Shown here piece by piece: positions 42,701-55,200 of a stretch of DNA of 64,000 bases. Both the position numbers and the translations under genes were made by a program. Within the stretch, counting starts at the first letter, position 1. Every line of letters begins with the position of its first letter. Below the pieces are notes generated by a model. That model was not told where the DNA came from. It did no database searches and saw only the letters and a program-made list of their open reading frames with translations. Source of the stretch: Malaya genurostris (taxonomy: Eukaryota; Arthropoda; Insecta; Diptera; Culicidae); assembly GCF_030247185.1 (NCBI RefSeq), contig NC_080572.1, forward strand, positions 118,597,928 to 118,661,927, in the 5' to 3' direction.

Positions 42701-43323
42701 CTTCGAATTGGGCTCTCCGAGACTAATCATTGTGCTTGTGGCGAAGGTTATCGAGATATTGATCATGTCGTTTGGACATGCGTGGAGTATCGTGATGTCA
42801 GATCTCAACTAATAAATTCTTTGCGTACCCAAGGTAGACTATCCAATATCCCAGTTCGAGACATTCTTGCTTGTCGTGACCTTTCATACATGAAACTTAT
42901 TTATCATTTCATAAAGAAAACTGGAGTTTTAATTTAATAAAGGCCCCTTTCAAGACTTAGTCCTGATCCCAGCTGCGTCCATGAGTTCAACCAATAGCTA
43001 AATTAGAATAAAAATAATGTAATGATACAAACAAACTCGAAACAGTTTATGAAATTATTAACAAAATGTCTGAAAATAACAGCTTATTTTATAATTTATA
43101 GAAGTTAATCGTTTGGTTCAAATAATATTTCCGAGTAGATTTCATAATTAATGACGAGTTACCTAAGATGATATTTAAGTAATAAGAGAATATGTTTTAA
43201 TAAATGCAAAACGTTGTGACTATGTTAGAATTAAATTAGGATAAGAATATTATGTAAAAGTGATGCTACGGCGAAGAAAAACTTATGTAAACTGCCTTAA
43301 GAAATAAACGTATTTATGATGAA
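39715..43323 (+). mobile_element. I-group LINE copy inserted in a sister copy
   Basis: The flanking 14-bp direct repeat is ATATTCCATCACTG (39701-39714 and 43324-43337). The element is 5'-truncated in the endonuclease (begins CAGATCATCTTTAATAC) and ends GTATTTATGATGAA after a 3' UTR of about 380 bases. The empty site is visible in the third copy (54384), which has the uninterrupted sequence. Confidence 0.9.
39716..42937 (+). pseudogene. I-group ORF2 (EN-RT-RNase H), single nonsense codon
   Basis: One reading frame runs from the truncation point to the stop at 42937, broken only by TGA at 40220-40222, where the sister copy has GGA. It has the endonuclease end (GSDHLPIIIS), RT blocks NSYRPIAMLSCIRKLFEKI, FGFRRNKGTND, FLDIKGAFDS and LPQGSCLSPLLYNFYVNDI, and the catalytic RQLADDGVVSV. 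RNase H has FYTDGSRIEE, IAELAAV, FTDSLSAIEA and PGNERADILAK. The terminal finger is HCACGEGYRDIDHVVWTC. All catalytic aspartates of RT and RNase H are present. About 1070 codons. It lacks the first part of the endonuclease and all of ORF1. Confidence 0.9.
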
Positions 43324-43337
43324 ATATTCCATCACTG

Positions 43338-45117
43338 AAAATATCGTTGTCTGATATAATTTTATTAGATCTTCCGGATGAGCACCCCACCAAGATCCTG
43401 TTATTGTTCGAAGAAAATTTGCTCTTTGTTGGCATTTCGTTATCAGATACCTAATGTGTCCTCCCCACGTGCATTTGGAATCGAACCACACCCCGAGGTA
43501 TTTAAAAGTTGAAACCTGCGCGATCATTCTTCCCATTATATGAAGCTGAAGCTGCGCGGGATCATGCTTTCTTGAAAAGATAACCAGCTCTGTTTTCTCC
43601 GCAGAGATTTCGATACCCAGATGAACAGCCCAAACGGACAAGTTATCTAAGGTATCTTGCAATGGTTTGCAATGCAGTTCAACAGCTTTGGGTCCAGTAA
43701 CTGAAACCACGCCATCTTTTGCCAATTGTCTTAGGGTGCAGGGGGTTACTAGACAGCTGTCAATGTCATTCACGTAAAAATTGTAGAGGAGCGGACTGAG
43801 ACATGAGCCTTGCGGGAGACCCATGTAGCTTATTCTGAATGATGCTAAGTCGCCATATGAAAAGTGCATGTGCATTTCTGACAAAAGGTTGTGCAAATAA
43901 TTATTTATGACCGCTTGAAGATCATGTTCTTGAAGATTGTCTGGAAGAACATCAATGGAAACCAAATCAAATGCTCCTTTTATGTCTAAAAATACAGATG
44001 CCATTTGTTGTTTTTGAGCGAAGGCAATTTGAATGTCAGACGAAAGCAATGCAAGGCAATCATTCGTCCCTTTATTTCTACGGAAGCCAAACTGAGTATC
44101 TGACAACAAACCGTTCGTCTCGACCCAAGTGTCGAGACGTCGTAGAATAATTTTTTCGAACAATTTTCTGATGCAGGACAACATCGCAATGGGTCTATAT
44201 GAGTTGTGATTGGAAGCTGGTTTCCCCGGCTTTTGAATGGCGATAACTTTCACTTGTCTCCAGTCAGGTGGAACAATATTTTGCTCAAGAAACTTGTTGA
44301 ACAATTCCAATAAACGTCTTTTTGCGAGGTCGGGCAGATTCTTCACCAAGTTGAATTTAATTCTGTCCAACCCAGGAGCGTTATTGTTACAAGACAAGAG
44401 TGCTATAGATAATTCCATCATTGAAAATGGGTTATTAAAAAAACCATTATTTGGAGGAGTTTCCTGTATAATGCTCTGCGTAGGAACAGAATCTGGGCAA
44501 ATTTTCCTAGCAAAGTCAAATATCCATCGGTTCGAGTATTCATCACTCTCATTGCCCACGTTACGATTCCTCATTCGTCTGGCCGTGTTCCAAAGAGTGC
44601 TCAATGAGGTTTCTCTTGACAAACCTTCGACAAAATGTCTCCAATAGCTACATTTTTTGGCTCGAAGTATGCTCTTGTACTTGGTTTCTAAAATCATAAT
44701 TTTTTCAAAATTCTGAGAAGTTCCTTCTCCCTGTTTTAGAAACGTCTTGCAAGCATTTTGTTTTGAGACTTTAGCCTCTGAGCACTCTTTGTCCCACCAG
44801 GGGTTGGGAGTCCTTCTGTTAGTCGTTGGCCCAGGAAAGCGATTAGTTTGGGATTGTTCTGCGGCCTCCAGAATCGAACAAACGAGGAAGTCATATTCTT
44901 CAAGTGGAGGGAGCTCTTCCATTGAATTCAAAATACTAGAGATACTACTTTGGTATTTAATCCAGTCGATATTTTTTGTCAAATCATATGGAATACTAGC
45001 TGAAGTAGCAATGCAATTGCTACTGCTAATTGAGATGATGATTGGCAAATGATCGCTACCGTGTAAATCAGGCATTATTTTCCAGGTGCAATCTAGCCGA
45101 AATGATGTTGAGCAAAA
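43338..45117 (-). pseudogene. I-group ORF2, 5' part (EN end plus RT)
   Basis: About 593 codons open without a stop from the truncation (CSTSFRLDCTWKIMPDLHGS) to SVMEY, where the inserted copy begins. It includes GSDHLPIIIS, NSYRPIAMLS, FGFRRNKGTND, FLDIKGAFDL and LPQGSCLSPLLYNFYVNDI. The catalytic block reads RQLAKDGVVSV: the first aspartate of the ADD motif has become lysine, so this RT was dead or has died since. The open frame continues past the element into flanking sequence at 45118-45195. Confidence 0.85.
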
Positions 45118-45128
45118 AATGCGGTTTT

Positions 45129-47615
45129 GTTTTACACGGATTTTTTTAACACGGTAAGTAGCCCCCGTGCAAAAAGAGACCTTAGTGTATTTCAAGAGTC
45201 AATGGAAAGTATTCTGAAAAGTGCTACGACGCTGTGTATGAGAATATGGATGGTTGATCAAAACAGATTTTTTTCCATACAATTACCGGCTTTGCTATAT
45301 CTTAAGCCAAACCAAAAAAATAATAAATAAATAAATGAATTTCATATTCTTCGTGTCGAGAAAGAAACAAAGTTTGTTAGAGCGAATAAGTTTTATTAAG
45401 TTTACAAGAAGTTATGGATATCATGATCCGTAAATATTTAGTATTGATCAACAATTCATAATGCAAAGATTTAATTTGAACCCCAAACGAAGAGCAACCG
45501 GCAGTAGCAGAAAAATGTTTCAACGTCCTGATCGTCATCTCCTTCCATCGCACTGACGTGATACAACCATTTTTGTAAACAAACTGGTTGAACTTGCCAA
45601 TGGTTAATAACCGAATTGAATCGTGTCCAAACTAACGCGAAGGCAATACATGCCTGCACAAGATTCAACAAACACCAACATCCACTCGAGAGCTGCCAAC
45701 AGTGCAAAAATGAACACAGACTACCTGCTCTCATCCTAGTCGAATCGCTCGATCTACGGTGCTCTCCGCTGTCATGGCTTACTTTGACTAAGCCGGCTGG
45801 GCTGAGATGAAATATGTTGACTATTGATTACGCAATAAATTTCGGTTTCAATGACGCTCGGTCAATGTTCTCTTATGTGTTATTGCGAGTTTGCGCTCTC
45901 CGCATGCCTCCTCGCTCAGGCTCGGCTGAATCTAGCATATGTGCATGTAGATGCCTAAAGCGGCGAAGACACGAAAGCGTACTGCCGCATTTCGCGGTGT
46001 TGGTATCCGCGCCGCGATCCGTGCCACCTTATGCTTTTATCTGCTTGTCACGAGATGTGGACGGTAAAAGTTACGGCGACCGTGGCTGGTCGAGTGCAGT
46101 TTTGCAGCTGTTTGGTAAATTATATGCAACGAAACGTGGCCTGGTAGAAAAGCGGTGAATTTTGTACAATTCGACAACTGACTAAGCTTGAAAAATTAGT
46201 TGACTTGCAGCTCGCGCGATGTAGTTTCATCAATCATTTAAAAAGAACTCAAATGACTGCCAGAAAATTGCGATGTGACATTTACCTCAACGTTTCCAAC
46301 GGTCCAGGACGGTTTGCAGGTGAATACTCTAAACTTCACCAAATACAGTTATCACCTCGTGCTCGTGTGATGAATTTGAATTTCATATTTCATGTGCGAA
46401 CCCGTCATTACCGGGGTCTGAAGCACTGAAGTACACTAATTATACCCATAATATGCTACAACATGGCCACCAATGAAACCCCGTGAAGTCTGCATACCTG
46501 TAAGATTAATCATGATTATCCGACCTACCCTTGCTGCGCCGGTCTAACCACTAATCAATGACGACCGTCATGTGTGCCGTGCTGGAGAATAGAGGAGAAG
46601 GCATTCAACTCTGGTTCTGTTCTAAGTTCGCCGCTAACCATCATCACCAGCAGCATTCATACGTCGTGTAAAAGGAAGGCCGTACCCACCAGCATCTGAG
46701 CGTACCTGGCACAGCGACCGAATTGCCTTGAAAATTCTTACAGACCCACCAGAAGCGCCAAACCTCACCTTCCTCACCGACTGGTTCACTGTCGTCTGGC
46801 TCTTGGAGTGTGCAAGAACGATGCGAGGCGAACTGCAGTTTTCAGTTTCATTTTCCGACGCAAAGGTCCCTCAAGTTTAATGGCATTTGTTGAAAAAAAA
46901 TGGTTTCGTAACTTCGCCATCATATATAATATCTTTGCAGAGACGGCAACAGCCGGAGCAGCGATCACCGATCTGTCCTTCTCGCCGCGAGCACCAAGTT
47001 CTAACGAAGCGCGGAGATATCATCTAACGCTAACGTCTGGCGGTACTAGCAGCCGTAGTTGTTGTCTCGACGGGCAACTTCCACCTTCTCCTTCTCCTAC
47101 TGCCTGGCCGGGGATGGAACTTATACCCGTATTCGATTTGGCAAGAATTACCCGTTTGCCCTTGCAACCTTTACGGCTACCGATCGGATTGGTTTACCAT
47201 TGGCTGTAACTGCACAGTTTACCAATGTTTCGAACAACCACCTCTGCGAAGGAAAAAGGTTGCTCCGATCATGTTTTCTGCACTCAACATCCGCCATTCC
47301 GACGATGCTGGGATAAATCTGTAATATCTATACGCTTTGTTAAAGGGCTTGTTGTTTCGAAACAAGTATGCACTGTATCTGAGTATGGCGATACTGAAAA
47401 TTTCTTAAGTAAAAATTCGTTACTGCAAGATGTTTTTTTATTGATTTATTAAATTATTCCAGGTTTTTTTGTCGTTTATGTTACCCAGGTGGAATTTACT
47501 TTCAAAGAATTCTACACGATTCAAATTGTATTTAAAATTTTTGGAACAAAAACGACACGGAAGAGTAAAATATAATTGAAACCGAGAAAGCGCATACATA
47601 AGAAACCTGTTTTAA
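45129..47615. other. long stretch, partly GC-rich, no recognised gene
   Basis: 45720-46330 and 46560-47320 are GC-richer and less repetitive than the rest of the window, which hints at unique host sequence. ORFs up to 133 codons (46808-47209, plus strand) overlap in several frames without known motifs. An acceptor-like ATATCTTTGCAG ends at 46941. I cannot build a gene model. Confidence 0.35.
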
Positions 47616-47619
47616 TCCC

Positions 47620-47925
47620 ACTAATGCTGTAATGATACCTTTCTCATATTACTCATACTCATTCCATAAATATGACTAAGAGATTCTTAAGAAAAACTTT
47701 TCAATGAATCTTGAACGAAAACAAATTCATTTGGATATCAAACAGCACAAGCTTTTCAATTTGTAAAATAAGTTGTACTAAATTTAGAAGAATTTTCCCA
47801 TTATTTGCATGGTTGCTCTGAATGAGGGTTTGAAAGTTATAGCCCTCATCACCTTGTAATTCCGAAGTCGGACCCGGATGATGAGCTCCATGCGTTTTAT
47901 TTGAATCTACACACTTAAAAAAAAC
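47620..47925 (+). repeat. dispersed short-repeat fragment
   Basis: The words CTAATGCTGTAATGATACC and TTTCTCATATTACTCATAC match the start of the 8606-9335 family. TTGTAATTCCGAAGTCGG corresponds to the CCGGAAGTC core. The far end is replaced by the MITE at 47927. Confidence 0.55.
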
Positions 47926-47926
47926 C

Positions 47927-48337
47927 TTGTGATTTTACATCTTATTAGATGCACATAAACGGAGCGTTGCAGTTCACGCAAGAACATTTAATATTATGTC
48001 TAAAACTCCATGCATGAAATTCGTTGAAATAAAAAAAGAATACTAATAGCAACCGCCGCGACTTGAGCCGAGAATCATTGGATCGCAAGTACGTCTGTTA
48101 ATCGACTGAGCCACAGAAGCATACATCTGCTTGGCTGGTAAAAGGTGCATTTAAATTCATACAGCCGCACCTGCTAGCAGAACGCAAGTTACAGTCGAAA
48201 CCAGTAAAATTCAAGCTCATCTAAGATTAAGTCATTACAAATAAAATTTTCCGTCATTTGACAAATTACGTCTTTATGAATTACATCGTATGAGGAATTA
48301 AGTCACCTGTAAAATTCAAATTTTTTTAGAGTGTAGT
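47927..48337. mobile_element. MITE-like element containing a tRNA-like segment
   Basis: The ends ACACTTAAAAAAAACCTTG and the inverse-like TTTTTTTAGAGTGTAG match the ends of the 9637-9890 element. Inside, on the minus strand, GTGGCTCAGTCGATTAAC (about 48116-48099) resembles a tRNA A box, and CGGCTCAAGTCGC (about 48073) a weak B box. It could be a SINE remnant within or beside the MITE. Confidence 0.4.
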
Positions 48338-48582
48338 TTTTTGTGCATTTTTACTAAAATTGTATAAAACTTCTCTAGCAGTTGTCAAAATTTATAACAA
48401 TTCATTAAATTCGTTGATCTTATACACAGCAAAAAATTATGAATGTTACATGTGATGCAAATCCACATATGGCTCAATTCATAAGAACGTGATTCGTAAA
48501 ATGACTCAATTTTACAAGAATGGTTTAAATATGTATCAAACATACCCCGTCTTGCAAGTAGATGTGTAAATTTACAGCATTA

Positions 48583-49626
48583 AAGACTGTCCCAGAAAGT
48601 ATGAACGCACTTTGATTTCGCTGTAAATAATTCACAAGTGTTATAAGATATTCAAATTTTATTCGATATACTGATAATATTAGACTACAACAACAGAATA
48701 TTATTCTCAACATTTGCTACTTAGCCATTGTAGACTAGCTGGCGAACGTTCTTCATTAAATTCCGTATGCGACAAGTTTTAACACATTTTTTTTCAATCT
48801 TTTTCGAACTGTTGAATGGTTTCGGCTGCCGAGACATGTTTCCTGAGATGTGCCTTCGTTAATGCCAAAAATTTCATAATTGGTCGAAGTTGTGGGCAAT
48901 TTGGTGGATTCATGTCTTTTGGGACGAAAGTGACATTTTTGGTATTATACCATTCTACCGTTGATTTCGAGTAGTGGCAAGAAGCAAGATCTTGCCAGAA
49001 GACAACAGGATCCTTGTGGCTTCGAATCATGGGTAGAAGTCGTTTTTGTAAACATCCATTGATGTATATTTCGCTGTTCATTGAAGCAGTGGTGATGAAG
49101 AGTTTAGAAATCTTACCGAAGCTACAAATTGCTTGTCAGACCATATCTTTCTTACCAAATTTTTCGACTTCAATCGATGTCTCGGACTGGTTTAACACTT
49201 GCCCTTCTCGCACCGCATAATATTGTGGTCCCGGCAAGGATTTGTGATCGAGTTTCACGTAGGTTTCGTCGTCCATGATTATGCAGTTCAAATTTCCAGC
49301 AACAATCGTATTGTACAGCTTTCGAACCCTCGGCCTGATCGACGCTTCTTGTTTCGGACTACGTTTTGGTTGCTCTGCTTCTTATAGGTTCGAAGATTCA
49401 AACGTTCTTTAGCACGAAGAACATTTGACTTCGAAGAGCCCACTTTTTTGGCCACATCCCGAACTGAAACCTCCTTCTTTTGCTCGAACGCCTTTAGTAT
49501 ACGTTTATCCAACTGAGGGTTAGCAGGACATTTTTTTCGACCCGTTTTCGGTTTATCCTCAAAGGTGTTATCCTCACCGAACTTCCTGATTGCATTTCGC
49601 ACGGCTTTTTCACTTACTCCTTCCAT
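48583..49626 (-). mobile_element. ITmD37E-type transposon, copy 2, 5' truncated
   Basis: The 3' end AAGACTGTCCCAGAAAGTAT lies at 48583, preceded by TA (48581-48582). The other end is missing: the sequence stops at the codon for M-E-G-V (49626) and passes into a dispersed-repeat fragment (CTATATGAGAAAGGTTC). Confidence 0.85.
48721..49626 (-). pseudogene. ITmD37E transposase, N-terminus missing
   Basis: From 49626 it reads MEGVSEKAVRNAIRKFGED, then RKKCPANPQLDKRILKAFEQ and VSVRDVAKKVGSSKSNVLRA. A frameshift near 49330 precedes the first catalytic region. The block FWQDLASCHYSKSTVEWYN (about 48990) keeps the second aspartate. The third residue reads LRPIMKF, methionine instead of the expected glutamate. 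The count from D2 to that site is 37 residues between, the DD37E spacing. A TGA at 48794 replaces the tryptophan of EKDW, and the C-terminus QLVYNG ends at 48724. Inactive. Confidence 0.85.
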
Positions 49627-49790
49627 TCCATTGCTTTATATTCGCTTAACCTTCTATATGAGAAAGGTTCAAATGGCAGATCATAACGGAAGTAAATATC
49701 TGATTCAGTTCTTTGGAAAAATGTACTGGTTTTAAATAGAACCGATTCATTAAAATCACTCCGATGTTTCACAATGTTGATAGAATTTTC
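49627..49790 (+). repeat. dispersed-repeat fragment at the transposon junction
   Basis: CTTCTATATGAGAAAGGTTC at 49650 is the end word of the dispersed short-repeat family. The remainder is unique. Confidence 0.45.
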
Positions 49791-49799
49791 CTCGAATGA

Positions 49800-51985
49800 G
49801 CATTCCTGGATTCTATACAAAGATCATGGAGCTGGAATCTGAACCTGAATTCTGTAAATAATTTCTGGATCTGGAACTAAATTCTGAGCATTGATTTTCA
49901 AACTGAATTCTGGACCTAGATTCTGAAACTGCATACTGGAACTGAATTCCGGAACTGAGATCTGGAATAGAATTCTGAACTTGAATATTGGAACTGAAAG
50001 TTGAACCAGGATTTTTTAAATAAATATCGGACCTGTAACTGAGTTCTGAACCTGAACTCCGATTCTGGAACTGATTTCTGTACCAGAAAGTGAGTTTCTA
50101 ATCACGATTCTGGAACTGAATTCTGGATCTGAACTCTTAACGAGAATTCTGGAAATGAATTCTGATCCTGGACTCCGGGACCGAGTTCTGAATCTCAACA
50201 TTAATCCTGAACCTGAACTCTGCTTCTGGAGCAGGAAGTGAATTTAGAACCACTATTCTGGAACTGGATTCTGAATCTGAATTCTGCACTCAAGAACTAA
50301 ATTCTGTATTCTGAAATCCGGAACAAAATTTTAAATCTGTATTTGGAAACTGAATTCTGAACCTGTAAATAAATTCTGAACCTAAATTGAGTTCCTGGAA
50401 CTGAACTCTGGACAAGGAAGTGTTTTTAGATCCACGATTTTGGAACTGGGTTCTGAAACTGAATTCTGAATCTGGATTCTAGATTTTAATGCTGAACTTG
50501 GAACTGAACTCTGAACCTGGATTCTGAAATTCGGAACTAAATTCTAAACATGAATTCGGGAACTGAATTCTGAACCTGGAAACGAATTCTGAATCTGAAT
50601 TCCGGACCAGAATTCAGGATCTAGAACTAAATTCTGGGCCTGGATTTTAGTACTTGAATTAAACTTTGTTCCTGAATTTTCGAACTGAGTTCTAGACCTC
50701 AAATTATATTCTGAATCTGAATTCTGCTTCTGGAACTGAGTCCTGAACCAGGAAATGAATTTAAAACCACGATTTTCAAACTGGACTCTGGATCTGAATA
50801 CTGCACCTGAATTCAATAACTGAATCCTGGACATGGAACTAAACTCTGAATTACGGAAATAAATTCTAATCCTGGATTCGAGACCTGAATTCTTAATCTG
50901 AAAATAAACTCTGATTCTGAATTCTGGACCAGAAAGTTAATTGAATTCTGGTCCAGAATGCTAAACCTAGAACGGAATTGTAAATTGTGTTTTGTAAAAC
51001 GTAATTCTGGATCTGGATTCTAGAACTGTATTCTGGGCCTGGATTTTAGAACTTGAATTGATCTTTAATCCTGAATTCTCGAATGCAGTTCTAGATCTCA
51101 AACTAAATTTTGAACCTGAAATCTGCTTCTGCAACTGAATCCTGGACCAGGATAAGAATTTAAAAGCACGATTTTGGAGCTGGATTCGTGAGCTGAATTC
51201 TGCACCTGGAGCTGAATTCTAAACTTGAACTAAATTCAAGACCTTTATTCTAGAATAGTCTTCTGCACCTGGAACTGAACTCTGAACTTGGATTCTAGGC
51301 GTGAGTCCTGCACCAGGTTCATGGAACTGAAATCTGAATATGGAAATACACTGTGAACCTGAATTTCGGTTCTGCGAATGAATTCTGGTCCAGGAAGTCA
51401 ATTTAAGTGCACGAATTCTGCACCTGGACCTGAACTCTGAACCTGGATTTTGAAAATGAATCCTGAATCTGAATTCTGGAGCTAAATTTTGGACCTGGAA
51501 TTAAAGTTTAAACCTGTATTCTAAAAATTGAATTCTAAAATGGATTTTAGAATTGAAATCTGCAGCTGGAACTAAACTTTGAACCTCTGGCCTCTAGTTA
51601 TGAATCCTAAACCTAGATTCTGGACCTGGAAAAAAAATGCTGATTCCTAACTCCCCACCTGGATTTTGGATCGAAATGCTAGACCCGGAACTGAATTTTA
51701 AACCTGAATTCTGGATCTGAGCTCTGATTCTGGATTGTAGATTTGAATGCTGTGTCCGAATTCGGAAACTGAGTTCTGGACCTGGAAATGATTTCTGAAC
51801 CTGAATTCGGGGTCTGGAACTAAATTCTGTAGCGCGAAGTGAATTTGGAATCATGATAGTGGAACTGGATCCTGAGCCAAGATTTTGGAACTGAATCCTG
51901 AACTGGGCTCTGAACCTGAAATAAATCCTAATTCTGGATCTGGAATTGAATTTGGAACTGAATTTTGTGTCGAAGTCCTGCGAAC
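49800..51985. repeat. 2.2-kb degenerate GGAACTGAATTCT minisatellite
   Basis: The whole stretch is built from 12-13-base phrases of the form CTGGAACTGAATT or CTGAACCTGGATT (consensus about ctg-(g/a)a-(a/c)ctg-(a/g)att), many of them paired into 18-40 base higher units. Divergence between units is high. Minus-strand ORFs up to 96 codons (for example 50544-50834, with repeated Q-N-S-G-like residues) are by-products of the short period and move between frames. Edges are soft. Confidence 0.85.
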
Positions 51986-52248
51986 TGCCTCTTGTCTAAA
52001 ACGTACTGCTCAGCCAATTGCGCTGACTAGAACGAGTTGAACGTACTAACGTACTCTTATTCGAATTTTGTCATTTCATTTTCATACCACCGGGCCTTAT
52101 TACAAGTATGAAGTTGAAATTAAGTGAAGTGAACATATCCTAATTGAGTTTCACACGATGACAACAGATGAATGGTAAATCAAGTTAGTGGTTTATGTAC
52201 CATGGAATACTGTGGAATGAGATGGAATATTGTGGAATAGAATATAAT
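51986..52248. repeat. short GTGGAATA-type repeat and spacer
   Basis: 52200-52245 has four diverged copies of TGTGGAATA/GATGGAATA. The rest is spacer up to the LINE target duplication. Confidence 0.5.
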
Positions 52249-52262
52249 AACATAGACTAAAC

Positions 52263-55200
52263 TATAGATTAAACATTCCTTCGACTTCTAGTATAGAAGT
52301 TGTTGCTTGTCAAATAAACATTAAAGGAAAGGACATTTGCATTGCTTCGGTATATATTCCTCCAAGAGCTCAAGTTGGACAACGACAGCTTAATGAAATT
52401 GTCGAAGCCCTTCCTGCTCCACGTTTGATTTTAGGAGATTTCAATTCGCACGGAATGATGTGGGGTTCCGTTTACAATGATAGCAGATCATCTCTAATAT
52501 ATAATATTTGCGACAATTTTAGCATGACGGTACTAAATATGGGTAGCATGACACGGATCCCAAGACCTCCTGCACGTCCAAGTGCATTAGATTTATCTCT
52601 TTGTTCGACTTCAATTCGACTAGATTGCACCTGGAAAGTATTTCCTGATTTACATGGTAGCGATCATTTACCAATCATCATCTCAATTAGCAGTAACAAA
52701 GGCATTGCTAATTCAGTTAATATTCCATATGATTTGACAAAAAATATTGACTGGATTAAATACCAAAGTAATATTTCAAGTGTCTTAACTTCAATGGAAG
52801 AGCTTCCCCCACTTGAAGAATATGACTTCCTCGTTTGTTCGATTCTGGAGGCCGCAGAACAAGCCCAAACCAAACGATTTCTTGGTCCATCGTCTAACAG
52901 AAGACCTCCAAATCCTTGGTGGGACAAAGAGTGCTCAGATGCTAAACACGCGAAACAAAATGCTTTCAAGACGTTTTTAAAACGAGGAGGAGGAACTCCT
53001 CAGAATTTTGAAAAATTCTTGGTTTTAGAAACCAAGTACAAGAACATACTTCGGGTTAAGAAATGCAGCTATTGGAGACATTTTGTGGAAGGTTTGTCAA
53101 GAGAAACCTCAATGAGCACTCTTTGGAATACGGCCAGACGAATGAGGAATCGTAACGTAGGAAATGAGAGTGAGGAGTACTCGAATCGATGGATATTTGA
53201 TTTTGCGAGGAAAGTTTGTCCAGATTCCGTTCCTACGCATAGCATTGTTAGGGAGTCTTCTTCAAATGATGATTCCATTGATAGCCCCTTTTCAATGATG
53301 GAATTTTCCATAGCACTCATGTCTTGTAACAATAACGCTCCTGGATTGGACAGAATTAAATTCAACTTGGTGAAGAATCTGCCCGACCTCGCAAAAAGAC
53401 GTTTGTTGGAATTGTTCAACAAGTTTCTTGAGCAAAATATTGTTCCACCTGACTGGAGACAAGTGAAAGTTATCGCCATTCAAAAGCCGGGGAAACCAGC
53501 TTCCAATCACAACTCATATAGACCCATTGCGATGTTGTCCTGCATCAGAAAATTGTTCGAAAAAATTATTCTACGACGTCTCGACACTTGGGTCGAGACG
53601 AACGGTTTGTTGTCAGATACTCAGTTTGGCTTCCGTAGAAATAAAGGGACGAATGATTGCCTTGCATTACTTTCGTCTGACATCCAAATTGCCTTCGCTC
53701 AAAAGCAACAAATGGCATCTGTATTTTTAGACATTAAAGGAGCATTTGATTCAGTTTCCATTGATGTTCTTTCAGACAAGCTCCACCAACATGGACTCCC
53801 AGCGGTTATAAATAATTATTTGCACAACCTTTTGTCAGAGAAACGCATGCATTTTTCACATGGCGATTTGGCAACAATCAGAATTAGCTACATGGGTCTC
53901 CCGCAAGGCTCATGCCTCAGTCCGCTCCTCTATAATTTTTACGTGAATGACATTGACAGCTGTCTAGTAACCCCATGTACACTAAGACAATTGGCAGATG
54001 ATGGCGTGGTTTCAGTTACTGGATCCAAAGCTATTGATCTGCAAAAACCATTGCAAGATACCTTAGATAAATTGTCCGTTTGGGCTGTTCATCTTGGTAT
54101 CGAATTCTCTGCGGAGAAAACAGAGCTGGTCGTCTTTTCAAAAAAGCATGATCCCGCGCAACTTCAGCTTCATATGATGGGAAGAATAATCGAACAGGTT
54201 TTGACTTTCAAATACCTCGGGGTGTGGTTTGATTCCAAATGCACGTGGGGAGGACACATTAGGTATCTGATAACGAAATGCCAACAAAGAGTAAATTTTC
54301 TTCGAACAATAACAGGTTCTTGGTGGGGTGCTCATCCGCAAGATCTAATAAAATTGTATCAGACAACGATACTTTCAGTGATGGAATATGGATGCGTTTG
54401 TTTTCGTTCCGCTGCAAATTCTCATATTATCAAACTTGAGCGAATTCAGTACCGTTGTTTGCGAATTGCTTTAGGCTGCATGCATTCGACACATACAATG
54501 AGTCTTGAAGTTCTGGCGGGAGTTCTTCCATTAAAAGATCGATTTTGGGAGCTTTCATCACGCCTGCTAATAAGATGTGATGTGCTGAATCCCATGGTAA
54601 TTAATAATTTCGAACGACTAGTCGAGCTTCGATCTCAAACAAAATTCATGACAGTATATTTTAACCATATGTCACAGGAAATCAACCCTTCAAGATATAT
54701 TCCTATCCGTGTCAGCCTCCTAAATGTACCTGACTCAACTTTATTTTTCGACACATCCATGCAGCGCGAAGTGCGTGGAATCCCGGACCACCTACGCTCT
54801 ATGGAAATCCCAAAAATATTTTCAAGTAAGTTCAGGCATATTAACTCTGAGAAAATGTTTTACACGGACGGATCGCGAATGGAAGAAGCGACAGGGTTTG
54901 GTATGTTCAACAATAATGTTTCGGCCTCATTCAAGCTTCAAGAACCTGCATCTGTTTATATAGCAGAGTTAGCAGCAGTTCATTATAGCTTGAATGTAAT
55001 CGTCACATTATCTCCAAACCATTATTTCCTCTTCACAGATAGTCTGAGTGCAATTGAAGCCATTCTCTCAAACGCTGCTGGCAAAAATGAACCGTTTTTC
55101 TTGGGTAAAATAAAACAGTGTCTGAACGACATATTGAATAATAATTATCTAATCACAATAGTTTGGGTTCCGGCTCATTGCTCCATTCCAGGCAATGAAA

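Larger units (their letters stand above)
38035..45117 (-). mobile_element. I-group LINE (RNase H-bearing), split by a second copy
   Basis: The outer, older insertion on the minus strand: 5' part 45117-43338, 3' part 39700-38035. It is flanked by AATGCGGTTTT at 38024-38034 and 45118-45128. It is 5'-truncated within the endonuclease (starts at the LCSTS block). The 3' end matches the end of the other copies (GAAATAAACGTATTTA). A 3.6-kb copy of the same family is inserted in it in the opposite direction at 39715-43323, with a 14-bp duplication. Confidence 0.85.

Noticed and set aside
43338..45195. One complete 632-codon gene
   Set aside because: The first residues come from flanking DNA and the last from the inserted copy. 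It is the 5' half of a split LINE ORF2.
46808..47209. 133-codon ORF in GC-rich DNA
   Set aside because: No motif, several competing frames and an acceptor-like AG inside it. GC-rich DNA gives long chance ORFs.
49800..51985. Possible repeat protein on the minus strand of the minisatellite
   Set aside because: Open frames are short, shift between frames and carry no start or promoter context. The 12-13-base unit period does not keep one frame.
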